This document shows positions 56,564-64,000 of a stretch of 64,000 nucleotides of DNA, piece after piece. Numbering within the stretch: position 1 is the stretch's first letter; each line of letters starts with the position of its first letter. The DNA is taken from assembly GCF_001411805.1 (NCBI RefSeq), contig NZ_CP007213.1, positions 1,550,001 to 1,614,000 on the forward strand. Reading direction: 5' to 3'. Made by a program: the position numbers and the translations under genes. The notes under the pieces were generated by a model that saw nothing but the letters and a program-made list of their open reading frames with translations, did no database searches and was not told where the DNA came from. This DNA comes from Burkholderia plantarii. Its GTDB lineage: Bacteria > Pseudomonadota > Gammaproteobacteria > Burkholderiales > Burkholderiaceae.

Positions 56564-57689
56564 CGAAGCTTCTCCTGATGGTGTCGAGCGCGTCGTTGAG
56601 CGTCGGGGTCCGGGTGACGGCCGACGGGTAGAGGGTCAGCGTCCGGCCGCGCGGCGCGCGCACCAGCACGCCGGCCGCGAGCAGCCGCTGCGGCAGGCTT
56701 TCGGCATCGATGCCGTCCGGCAGGCGCAGGTTGACGATGCCGCCCGTCACGCTGGATACGTGCCCGGCCAGCGCGTCGGCGATGCGCTGGCCGAGTGCCC
56801 GGAAGCGGGCCGGCGCGTCGTGCCGCGTCGCGTGTTCGAGCGCGGCCAGCGCGGCCACGCATGACAGCGGATTGCCGCCGGTGGTGCTGCCGTGCTTGGC
56901 GGGCGAGCTGCGGCCGTAGACGCGGTAGGCGCGTTCGGCCGAGGTCAGGTAGCAGCCGACCGGAATCGCGCGGCCGCCCAGCGCGCCGCCCAGCACCAGG
57001 ATGTCGGGGTCCGTGCCACCCGCTTCGTGGCCGAACATCACGCCGCTGGCACCGAGGCAGATCTCGCTCGCCTGGCAGACCAGCGGCACCTTCGCGGCGC
57101 GCGCCAGCGCCGCGATCTGGCGCAGGCGGTCGGCCGCGAGCGGCACCAGCGCGCCGTCGGGCCGGCGCACCAGCGGCGAGTAGCAGAGCGCGAAGCAGCG
57201 GCCCAGCTCGGCGGCCGACGGCAGCGGCCCGTCGCATTCGATGGTCAGCGTGTCGAGGCCGAGGAAGCGGCGCAGCGCGGCGTGGCCGTCCGGATCCTCG
57301 AGGCAGCGGCCGTAGCTGAGCGAGCCGAATTCGCTGCCGCGCACGTGGGCGAGGCATCGCAGCTCGGGCCGCAGCCCCTTGCACAGCTTCAGCGCGCCTT
57401 CGAACGCCTCGTCGCCGGAACTGCACACGTAGGCGTTGGACAGCGTCGGCGGCAGCAGTGCGGCCAGCTCGCGGCAGAGCCGCAGCAGCGGTTCGGACAT
57501 CATCACGCGGTTGGACAGGCCCATCAGCGCGGCCTGCTCGCGCACCTTGCCGATGATGTCGGGCAGGCCGAAGCCGAGGCCGCCGCTGGCCAGGTCGACG
57601 ATGCGGCGGCCGCCGCCGTCGATCAGGATTTCGCCTTCCGCGCTCTGGATCTGCCCGGCGAGAGGGGGCAGGGCGTCGCGTGCCGTCAT
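56544..57689 (-). CDS. Class III aminotransferase homologue lacking PLP Lys and Asp
   Basis: 381 residues with the class III aminotransferase layout: VCSSGDEAFEGALKL, CQASEICLGASGVMFGHEAGG, DPDILVLGGALGGRAIPVG and KHGSTTGGNPLSCVAALAALE. The Asp that binds the PLP pyridine nitrogen is Ser208 (QASEI in place of ADEV/I) and the Schiff-base Lys is Gly235 (LVLGGALGG in place of LxLxKxLGG). It cannot work as a normal transaminase. It may be a partner subunit of the intact enzyme encoded downstream, a scaffold, or have a new activity. A GAGGAG site precedes the ATG; 10 bp after the oxygenase gene. Confidence 0.88.
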   Translation of the reverse strand: MTARDALPPLAGQIQSAEGEILIDGGGRRIVDLASGGLGFGLPDIIGKVREQAALMGLSNRVMMSEPLLRLCRELAALLPPTLSNAYVCSSGDEAFEGALKLCKGLRPELRCLAHVRGSEFGSLSYGRCLEDPDGHAALRRFLGLDTLTIECDGPLPSAAELGRCFALCYSPLVRRPDGALVPLAADRLRQIAALARAAKVPLVCQASEICLGASGVMFGHEAGGTDPDILVLGGALGGRAIPVGCYLTSAERAYRVYGRSSPAKHGSTTGGNPLSCVAALAALEHATRHDAPARFRALGQRIADALAGHVSSVTGGIVNLRLPDGIDAESLPQRLLAAGVLVRAPRGRTLTLYPSAVTRTPTLNDALDTIRRSFDEHRNA

Positions 57690-57699
57690 GGCAGTCTCC

Positions 57700-58599
57700 T
57701 CACAGGTAGCTGAGTGCGTTGAAGATGGTGCGTCGGGAATCGACGATGGCGCGCCGGCCGTGCATCACGCGCCGGTTGTCGATCATCACGAAGTCGTTGT
57801 CGTCCCATTCGATCGGGATGGTGACGGCGTCGGTCACGCGGATCACTTCGTCCATCATCGCGGCGGGGATCGGTTCGCCGCTGGCCGCCACCGTGATGCG
57901 CGGCTTCTCGTAGTTGTACGAAGGACCGAGAATGCTGTTGGCGAAGGCCGGCTGGCGGCCGATGGCGGAGACCAGCACGGCCGACACCGTGAAGTCGTAG
58001 CCGATCGATTCGTCGTCCGGGTGATAGGTGATGCGCGTGTTGGGATCGTCGCCGACGATGCGCGACAGATGCTCGAAGCTCACCCGGGCCGGATCGTCGA
58101 GATCGGGCGTGTAGTGCAGCACCAGCCGCTTCCACTTGTCGGCCTGCACGTTGCGCGAGTAGCGGATCTCGTGGTTCAGGAAGAACTCGCGGGTGGGCGC
58201 CGAGAGCCGCTCGAGCACGGCCACGCCGTCGCAGGCGGTGGTCTGCGAGCCGCGGCGCGGCGCCTCCTTGCAGTAGAACCAGGTCAGGTCCGGCCAGAAC
58301 GGCGAGTTGCCGTTCTCGCAGTGCAGGCCCACCGCGTCGGTGCCGGCGTCCACCAGCTGGGCGGCGCCGCCTTCCATCGCGCGCGCCGGATCGAGGCTCA
58401 GCCGCGAGCTGTGGCGCTTGACGAAATCGCAGAATGCCTCAACCGACTGCGCGCCCTCGCGGAACAGCACGATGCCGGTCTCGGCCAGTTCGGCCAGCAG
58501 GTCCGCGGTGCGCAGCGCGGGCATGTCGCCGGCGGACAGATGCCTGATGGTGGTCTCAGGCGGGATGGTCTCAGACGGCAACGAGACGGCCTTGCTCAT
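57700..58599 (-). CDS. Clavaminate synthase/TauD-like Fe(II)/2-oxoglutarate oxygenase
   Basis: 299 residues of the TauD/CAS-like superfamily. The iron ligands are His93-x-Glu95 (GLHCENGNSPFWPDLTWFYC) and distal His280 (IDNRRVMHGRRAI); an HxE motif with the N-SPFWP pattern is typical of the clavaminate synthase/asparagine oxygenase branch, which hydroxylates free or carrier-bound amino acids and builds beta-lactam or related rings. RTIFNALSYL closes the protein. Its start overlaps the ligase gene by 29 bases and has its own GAGGAG site. Confidence 0.9.
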   Translation of the reverse strand: MSKAVSLPSETIPPETTIRHLSAGDMPALRTADLLAELAETGIVLFREGAQSVEAFCDFVKRHSSRLSLDPARAMEGGAAQLVDAGTDAVGLHCENGNSPFWPDLTWFYCKEAPRRGSQTTACDGVAVLERLSAPTREFFLNHEIRYSRNVQADKWKRLVLHYTPDLDDPARVSFEHLSRIVGDDPNTRITYHPDDESIGYDFTVSAVLVSAIGRQPAFANSILGPSYNYEKPRITVAASGEPIPAAMMDEVIRVTDAVTIPIEWDDNDFVMIDNRRVMHGRRAIVDSRRTIFNALSYL

Positions 58600-60160
58600 G
58601 ATGGTGGTTCTCCTCGGAACGGGAAGGGGTGCCGCGGCGGGCCGCGTAGGCCTGGGCGATGTCGTGGCGCTGCGGGCGGCCGGTGACGGTGTAGAGGCGG
58701 CCGAGCAGCGAGCTGCCGCGCGGCAGCAGCCACAGCCGGGCGGGGCGCTCGATGTCGGAGAGGTGGTCGGCCATCCAGCCCAGCCACGGCGCGGCGTCGC
58801 TGGCCGGCGCGGTGTGCAGCAGGGCGACCAGCCCGTCCTCCTCGTCGAGGAACACCACCGCGTCGTGGATGCCGTCGAGCTGGCGCAGCGCCAGCTCCAC
58901 CTGCTCCGGGCTGACGTTGCGGCCGTTCGGCAGGCAGATCACGTTCTTCTTGCGGCCGTTGATGAACAGGTAGCCGTCGTCGTCGAGCGCGCCGAGATCG
59001 CCGGTGTCGAGCCAGCCGTCGTCGGTATGCGCGCAGGCGCTCGGATCCTCGCCGGAGTAATGGCTGAACAGCGACGCGCTGCGGATCTGCACGCCGCCGT
59101 CGCCGCCGATGCGCACCTCGACGTGCGGCAGCGGGCGGCCGACGCTGCCGTGGCGGTTGCTCGCGCGCGTGTTGACGCTGACCACCGAGGCGTTCTCGCT
59201 GAGGCCGTAGCCCTGGAAGATCTCGACGCCGCGCCCGGCCAGCCGCGCCAGCACCTCGGCGCTCACGGCCGCGCCGCCGCAGGTGATGTGCGGTGCGTCG
59301 GCGCCGCCGAGATAGGCGGCGAGTTCGGTGTCGCCCTGTTCCAGGCGCGCCAGCAGGCGGTTGACGATCATCGGCGGCACCGTGCTGGCGCCGGGGCGCA
59401 CGCGGCTCAGCCAGTCGATCATCGGGTCCGCGCCGCCGCCCGGTTCGCCCAGCAGCGGCACGCTGTCGGGCAGGAAGTGGACCGTGCCGCCGGACAGCAG
59501 CGGCAGATAGACGGCGGTGACCTGTTCCAGCAGCAGGCTCAGCGGCACCAGCGACAGATAGCGGTGATGGCAGCCGGGCGGCAGCGCATCGCGCAGCCCC
59601 AGCAGCGTCGTGGCGATCGCGCTCTCGTGGAGGCAGACGCCCTTGGGGCGGCTGGTGGTGCCGGAGGTGTGGATGATCTTGCAGATCCAGTCCGCGTCGA
59701 GCGCCGCGCGCGGCGCCGCGGGGGCCGCGCCGCGCGACGGCGCCAGCTGGTCCACCCGCAGCTTGCGCGAGGCCGCCGTGAGCAGCCCCCAGCGCTGTTC
59801 GAGCGTGGCTTCGCCGGGCTCGTCGAGCAGAAAGAAGTCGCACTTGGCGGCCAGGTGTTCGGCCTGCGCGCGCGTGAAGGCCTGCGGCAGCGGCAGGCTC
59901 GTGAGATTGGCGAACAGGCAGGCCAGATCGGCGATCACCCAGTCGCTGCTGTTGCGGATCACGATGCCGACCACCGGCCGCGTCGCGGCGCTCGCCGGCA
60001 GCACCTGCGCGAGCAGCCGCGCGGCCAGCGTGTAGGCCGCGTCGGCCAGCTCGCGGCGGTTCAGGCGCCGCCGCACGCCGCCGTCGGCGTCGTGATCGAC
60101 GCAGGCGAGCCGGTCCGGGTCGCCCAGCAGCTGCCGGTGCAGTTGATGGCCGAGGCTCAC
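58571..60160 (-). CDS. AMP-forming acyl/aryl ligase
   Basis: 529 residues from a GTG at 60160 that overlaps the previous stop (GTGA). ANL-superfamily motifs: A3 IIHTSGTTSRPKGV, A5 GYGLSEN, A7 DDGWLDTGDLG, A8 FINGRKKNVICLPNGRNVSPEQVE. In the A10 region the segment TVTGRPQRHDIA has Arg where the catalytic Lys of most ligases lies. It would activate a carboxylic acid as an acyl-adenylate, perhaps with changed kinetics. A ligase of this kind next to a T_hemolysin-fold gene is a recurring gene pair. Confidence 0.9.
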   Translation of the reverse strand: MSLGHQLHRQLLGDPDRLACVDHDADGGVRRRLNRRELADAAYTLAARLLAQVLPASAATRPVVGIVIRNSSDWVIADLACLFANLTSLPLPQAFTRAQAEHLAAKCDFFLLDEPGEATLEQRWGLLTAASRKLRVDQLAPSRGAAPAAPRAALDADWICKIIHTSGTTSRPKGVCLHESAIATTLLGLRDALPPGCHHRYLSLVPLSLLLEQVTAVYLPLLSGGTVHFLPDSVPLLGEPGGGADPMIDWLSRVRPGASTVPPMIVNRLLARLEQGDTELAAYLGGADAPHITCGGAAVSAEVLARLAGRGVEIFQGYGLSENASVVSVNTRASNRHGSVGRPLPHVEVRIGGDGGVQIRSASLFSHYSGEDPSACAHTDDGWLDTGDLGALDDDGYLFINGRKKNVICLPNGRNVSPEQVELALRQLDGIHDAVVFLDEEDGLVALLHTAPASDAAPWLGWMADHLSDIERPARLWLLPRGSSLLGRLYTVTGRPQRHDIAQAYAARRGTPSRSEENHHHEQGRLVAV

Positions 60161-60771
60161 GATACGGTCTCCAGCTGATCGGCGTGGCTGCGGCTGATGA
60201 AGTCCATCGAGGTGGTCATGTGGCGCAGCAGGGCGCGATGGTCGGCAACGTGGATCAGGCCGGTGACCGGACGGTTCGCGTAGTAGCTGCCCCAGGCGTG
60301 CCCGGCGCCGGCCACGCGGGCGGGATCGGCTTCGCAGATCGGCTCGAACTGGATGTCGTAGTTCTTCAGCAGGCCGGCGACCTTGGTGGTGACGGTGCAG
60401 AGCAGCGCCCGCGCGCCCATGCACCAGGCCAGCAGCGGCACCAGCTTGATGACGCTGGCCGAGGCACTGATGTCGTTCGAGATCAGGTTGCCGATTTCCG
60501 CGATTTCACTGCGGAAATACTCGACGCGCCAGGTATCGTGAATGACGGCTTCAATCGGCTTTTCAAGATATTGCTCGGAAAACAGCGGTGTCGGCCCGGC
60601 AAACGTGATGCCGGCGCACGCGAGAATCCGCTGCGCATCGTCGATCGCAACGACGAAATTTTCAGGATTGGGTTCGACCTGGGCTTCATAGGCGATGCGG
60701 TACTTTTTCTTCACTGCACCGGCCGCAATCGTCCATAACGCCGTGCCCTGCTTTGCCACTCGGATCTTCAT
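60157..60771 (-). CDS. Thermostable hemolysin (T_hemolysin) family protein
   Basis: 204 residues from the ATG at 60771 after a GGAGA site. The sequence has the family order FVVAIDDAQRILACAGITFAG, PLFSEQYLEKPIEAVI, SEIAEIGNLIS, LLCTVTTKVAGLLKNYDIQFEPICEADPARV and HAWGSYYANRPVTGLIHV. The name comes from a Vibrio hemolysin; the fold belongs to the GNAT/autoinducer-synthase-like superfamily, so an acyltransferase role is more likely than a toxin. As first gene of the cluster, coupled to an acyl ligase, it may condense an activated acyl group with an amine. That is inference. Confidence 0.85.
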   Translation of the reverse strand: MKIRVAKQGTALWTIAAGAVKKKYRIAYEAQVEPNPENFVVAIDDAQRILACAGITFAGPTPLFSEQYLEKPIEAVIHDTWRVEYFRSEIAEIGNLISNDISASASVIKLVPLLAWCMGARALLCTVTTKVAGLLKNYDIQFEPICEADPARVAGAGHAWGSYYANRPVTGLIHVADHRALLRHMTTSMDFISRSHADQLETVS

Positions 60772-61520
60772 CACATCTCCCGTGAGTTTGCTGAAAATCG
60801 ACGAGGGCCATGATGAACCGGCGGCCAAATTCCTGTGGCGCATTAATTCGATTTTTGTATTTGAATTTTAAAACTATTTTTCCCATATTTTGCGCAATTC
60901 GTGACTAACGAAATGGGTGAAATTACCGGAACGGAAAACATCCGGAATAAATGAAATGGATGAATTGACGGATCCCGCGATTGCGCCGCGGATTGTTTCG
61001 TCAAAAGGGGCCGAGGCCGGGCCGGGTCGGCAATTCGTGGTGAGTCGCGCGCAGCGGTTCGGTCTTTTCTGCCGGTTCGAAAATCCGGAATCGTCGATGG
61101 GGCGGCCGATAAGGGATGGCGAAATCACGAATCAATGATTCAGCGCTTCGATATTCGCATCGACCGCATGGCTTGCCGGCCACCGGCCGGTTGGATTAAC
61201 GGCAGGATCGATGGCTTCACATCCTGATCCGGTCGTGAAATGTCAAAGCTTGCTAAAATCGGCTCGCTGTCCGGATATTCTGTTTCGGGCGCATCGGGGC
61301 GCATCAAATGGCCGGCCCACGCCGATGCGGCAATCTTCCGCCAATACCTCGATCATCGGCACGCCGCGAAAAATGGACAAGACGGTGAAAAACGCGCAGC
61401 CGCCGATTCCGCGTTCGGGCGATTGCGAAAAAGCTGATGACAGGTTTGAAATTTTCAATTGCTTTTCAGCGTCGAGGCCGATCTAATGCGCAATCATTCC
61501 TCCATGCAGAGAGCGAAAGC
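60772..61520. other. AT-richer divergent intergenic region
   Basis: 749 bp between the T_hemolysin-led operon and the MFS gene, clearly lower in GC than its surroundings, especially 60840-60900 and 61220-61260. It should contain divergent promoters and the operator of the cluster regulator. Small frames inside show no homology. A small RNA or unannotated short peptide cannot be excluded. Confidence 0.5.
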
Positions 61521-62744
61521 ATGACGCAATCCTCCCGCACGCCCCGCCGCGTGCCGCTGATCCTGGCGCTGGTGCTGGTCGGCCTGAACCTGCGGCCGTC
61601 GATGGCCGCCATCGGTCCGCTGCTGACCTCGATCCGCAACACCATCCCGCTCAGCTACACCGTGGTGTCGCTGCTGACCATGCTGCCGGTGCTGGCGATG
61701 GGCTTCGCGATGTTTCGCGGCGCCCGGCTGGCCGCGCGCTGGGGCGAGCACCGCGTCATCGCGGTCGCGCTGCTCGTGATCGGCCTCGCCAGCCTGGCCC
61801 GGCTCCATGCGTCGACGGCGCTCGACCTGATCCTGAGCGCCGTGGTGGCGGGCATGGGCATCGCCATCATCCAGTCGGTGATGCCGGGCATCATCAAGAG
61901 CCGCTTCCCGAACGCGGTCGCGCTGCTGATGGGCGTGTACGTCACCGCGATCATGGGCGGTGCGGCGCTGGCCGCCTCCACCTCGCCGTTCATCGGCGCC
62001 TGGCTGGGCGACTGGCAGCACGCGCTGGCGGCCTGGTCGGCGCTGGCCGCCGTGGCGCTGGCGGCGTGGTACGCGATCCGCGGCGACATCGTTTCATTCG
62101 ACGCGGCCGACACCAGCGCGGCGCTCCAGGAGGAATCGCTCGCGGCGCGCCCGCGGGCCTGGCTGCTCGGCATCTTCTTCGGGCTCGGCACGGCGTCCTA
62201 TACCTGCGTGCTGGCCTGGCTGCCGCCGTTCTACGTCGAGCAGGGCTGGTCCGACACCCATGCCGGGCTGCTGCTCGCCTACCTGACCAGCATGGAAGTG
62301 GTATCCGGGCTGGTGATGCCGGCGCTGGCCAGCCGCCATGCCGACCGCCGCCCGGTGCTGCTGCTGGTGCTGGCCTCGGTGATCGCCGGCTTCGTCGGCC
62401 TGATCCTCGCGCCCGTCGCCTATCCGGTGGTGTGGGCGGGGCTGCTCGGCATCGGCATCGGCGGGCTGTTCCCGCTCAGCCTGATCGTGGCGATGGACCA
62501 CATGGACGCGCCGCGCCGCGCCGGCCAGCTCACCGCGTTCGTGCAGGGCGTGGGATACCTGATCGCGGCGCTGTCGCCGCTGATCGCCGGCTTCATCAAG
62601 GACGTCTCGTCGAGCTTCACCGAGGCGTGGCTGCTGCTTGCCGTGGTGTCGGCCGGCATGACGTTCATGGTGCAGCGCTTCCGGCCGGCCGACTATCCGC
62701 GCCACTTCGCCGTGCGATCCGCTCCGGCCGCGGCCGAGCGCTAG
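61521..62744 (+). CDS. MFS transporter, CynX/NimT type
   Basis: 407 residues from the ATG at 61521, with twelve hydrophobic segments. The start PLILALVLVGLNLRPSMAAIGPLLTSIR is typical of the CynX/NimT (cyanate/2-nitroimidazole) branch of the major facilitator superfamily. Divergent from the biosynthetic operon at 60771, so it likely exports or imports the product. Its TAG stop shares three bases with the TAG of the convergent LysR gene (ctag at 62741-62744). Confidence 0.92.
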   Translation: MTQSSRTPRRVPLILALVLVGLNLRPSMAAIGPLLTSIRNTIPLSYTVVSLLTMLPVLAMGFAMFRGARLAARWGEHRVIAVALLVIGLASLARLHASTALDLILSAVVAGMGIAIIQSVMPGIIKSRFPNAVALLMGVYVTAIMGGAALAASTSPFIGAWLGDWQHALAAWSALAAVALAAWYAIRGDIVSFDAADTSAALQEESLAARPRAWLLGIFFGLGTASYTCVLAWLPPFYVEQGWSDTHAGLLLAYLTSMEVVSGLVMPALASRHADRRPVLLLVLASVIAGFVGLILAPVAYPVVWAGLLGIGIGGLFPLSLIVAMDHMDAPRRAGQLTAFVQGVGYLIAALSPLIAGFIKDVSSSFTEAWLLLAVVSAGMTFMVQRFRPADYPRHFAVRSAPAAAER

Positions 62745-63658
62745 ACGGCGGCGCAGGCGCGGATCAACTGCTGGCGCAGCCAGGTATTGGCCTGGTGGTT
62801 CGCCAGCGCCGCGCTCCAGACCATCTCCAGCGTGAAGTCGGGCATGCCCTCGGGCACCGGACGCGCGCCGATGTTCGGATACTGCCGCCTGACCCGCTCG
62901 TGAACCCGCTGCGGCAGCATCAGCAGCAGGTCGGTGCCGGACAGCAGCTCGATGGCGGAAAAGTAGCTGTTGGCGCGCGCCGAAATGGTGCGATGGCGGC
63001 CCTGCGAGCGCAGCCAGTCGTCCACCATGTTGGCGTCGGAAATCCACGGCGTGGGGAACACGTGCCGCCGCGCCAGCATCTCGTCGAGCGGCAGCGGGCG
63101 CGTCGCGTCGGGGCCTTCCTGCACCACCAGCAGCCGGTCGCGAAGCAGCTGCTGGGTGGCGAGGCCCGGGTGGGGGCGCCCCGGGCCGAATACGACCGCC
63201 AGGTCGATCCGGCCTTCGATCACGTCTGTATAGGGCAGCTCCTTTTCCGGCTTCTTGATGTTGATCGAGACGTGATAGCCGGCCTCGAGAATGTTTTTCA
63301 TCAGCGTCGGCATGATCAGGATTTCGAAATAATCGGGCGCGTAGATCGTGAACGCGGCGCCGTTCTCGCTCGGATTGAAGACGGTCTCCTCCTGCACGCA
63401 CTCGGCCATCTGGTTCAGGATGCTCTGGATTCGCGAGGTCAGCGCCTCGGCCTTCGGCGTCGGGCTCATGCCGAAGCGGGAGCTGACGAACAGCTCGTCG
63501 TGAAAGCAGCCGCGCAGGCGCTTCAGGCAATAGCTGATGGTCGACTGGCTGACGCTGAGCCGCTCGGCGACCTCGGTGGCGCTGCGGTGCTTGTAGATCA
63601 ACTGGAAGATCATCAGATCCTGAAAGTCCAGCTTGCGGACGCGATTGTTGAGCAACAT
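62741..63658 (-). CDS. LysR family transcriptional regulator, cluster regulator candidate
   Basis: 305 residues from the ATG at 63658 (MLLNNRVRKLDFQDLMIFQLIY). Helix-turn-helix RSATEVAERLSVSQSTISYCLKRLRGCF and a NahR/NodD-like effector domain (PDYFEILIMPTLMKNI). It is convergent with the MFS gene and overlaps it at the stop codons. By position it is the likely regulator of the transporter and of the divergent biosynthetic operon. Confidence 0.9.
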   Translation of the reverse strand: MLLNNRVRKLDFQDLMIFQLIYKHRSATEVAERLSVSQSTISYCLKRLRGCFHDELFVSSRFGMSPTPKAEALTSRIQSILNQMAECVQEETVFNPSENGAAFTIYAPDYFEILIMPTLMKNILEAGYHVSINIKKPEKELPYTDVIEGRIDLAVVFGPGRPHPGLATQQLLRDRLLVVQEGPDATRPLPLDEMLARRHVFPTPWISDANMVDDWLRSQGRHRTISARANSYFSAIELLSGTDLLLMLPQRVHERVRRQYPNIGARPVPEGMPDFTLEMVWSAALANHQANTWLRQQLIRACAAV

Positions 63659-64000
63659 GTTGGCCGATCCCTGATGGATATCCGTGTGACGTGGCGAACG
63701 ACGATCGTTTTCAAGCGGCACCGCCCACGCGTGCCGGGAAGCGATTGGAACGAGCGGCGAGCCGGCCCGGCGGGGCCGCCCTGCGGCTGGATTTGCGGCT
63801 GGTTTGCGGCTGGTTTTTAGCGGACCCGCGTCGCGAGCGCCGATCGCGCCGGCACGGAAATCGCCGGGGCCGATGCGATCGGCACGCCGGTCGTCGGCCG
63901 TGAAGCGCGGGCCGCGACCGGCTTGCGGCCTGCCTCAGCCGGGCCGTGGCGCGCGCGGGGCGCGGGCCGTCGCGCGGGCGTTGCGAGGCGTGCCGCGCGG
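63659..64000. other. Right-end stretch, possibly the tail of a truncated gene
   Basis: 342 bp with no firm gene. A minus-strand frame entering from the right edge and stopping at 63817-63819 reads ...KPVAARASRPTTGVPIASAPAIS..., which could be the low-complexity C-terminus of a protein running off the window. There is not enough sequence to call it. Confidence 0.3.
63782..63815 (+). repeat. Short tandem repeat
   Basis: Three consecutive copies of an 11-12 bp unit tgcggctgg(a/t)tt at 63782-63793, 63794-63804 and 63805-63815, in the non-coding end of the window. Confidence 0.75.

Noticed and set aside
60157..60771. Calling this gene a hemolysin toxin
   Set aside because: There is no signal peptide or pore-forming feature, the fold is GNAT/autoinducer-synthase-like, and it is coupled to an acyl ligase.

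Overview
The window is a high-GC chromosomal segment with very dense, mostly hypothetical-free proteobacterial gene content. The gene families (AhpC/AhpF pair, circularly permuted ATP-grasp/alpha-E/transglutaminase cluster, several LysR regulators, phosphonate genes, thermostable-hemolysin-type biosynthetic cluster) and the strong preference for G or C at third codon positions suggest a Burkholderia, possibly of the plant-associated gladioli/glumae/plantarii group. The genus is an inference from composition and families, not from a marker gene. No rRNA, tRNA, CRISPR array, insertion sequence or prophage gene was seen.

Left part (1-11.8 kb). A minus-strand ATGA-coupled set encodes an AhpD-like protein, an acyl-CoA-dehydrogenase-fold flavoprotein and a truncated sulfonate/nitrate-type ABC ATPase, with an AraC regulator upstream. 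Then come a MAPEG protein, a divergent LysR/aldo-keto reductase pair, ahpF and ahpC (ahpC preceded by a textbook-spaced OxyR box and sigma70 promoter), a decayed DUF817-like gene, a YecA/SEC-C protein, an unknown gene and a nitroreductase behind a good Fur box.

11.8-23.1 kb. Six co-directional genes form a circularly permuted ATP-grasp / alpha-E / transglutaminase-like cluster, including a 1,163-residue DUF2126 protein and an ATP-grasp/alpha-E fusion. One of the three transglutaminase-like proteins has Ser where the catalytic Cys should be. A 20-bp tandem repeat lies between two of the genes.

23.7-34.4 kb. Mixed housekeeping and accessory genes: PhzF-like protein, small ACT-like protein with a strong promoter and long leader, topoisomerase IB, DJ-1/PfpI protein, BON protein, LysE exporter with divergent LysR, GntR regulator, hemolysin III family protein, proline iminopeptidase, and a secreted glycine-zipper protein carrying about two dozen GYQGQP repeats.

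34.4-45.5 kb. After DUF1801 and FUSC genes, seven minus-strand genes, almost all overlapping by four bases, make a phosphonate pathway: CDP-alcohol phosphatidyltransferase, Fe/2-oxoglutarate oxygenase, flippase-like membrane protein, free nucleotidyltransferase, PEP mutase-nucleotidyltransferase fusion, phosphonopyruvate decarboxylase and 2-aminoethylphosphonate transaminase. The likely product is a 2-aminoethylphosphonate (or hydroxylated) headgroup on a lipid. An LprI-like protein and an orphan LivK-like binding protein follow.

45.5-53.8 kb. Methyltransferase, LysR, an unrecognised 437-residue protein, an S9 peptidase, and a LysR divergent from an omega-aminotransferase.

53.8-64 kb. A probable small-molecule gene cluster on the minus strand: T_hemolysin-fold protein, AMP-forming ligase, clavaminate-synthase-like oxygenase, a class III aminotransferase homologue that has lost its PLP lysine and aspartate, an intact class III aminotransferase and an amidase. 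A divergent MFS exporter and a convergent LysR regulator flank it. This cluster and the phosphonate operon are the two most interesting parts of the window.
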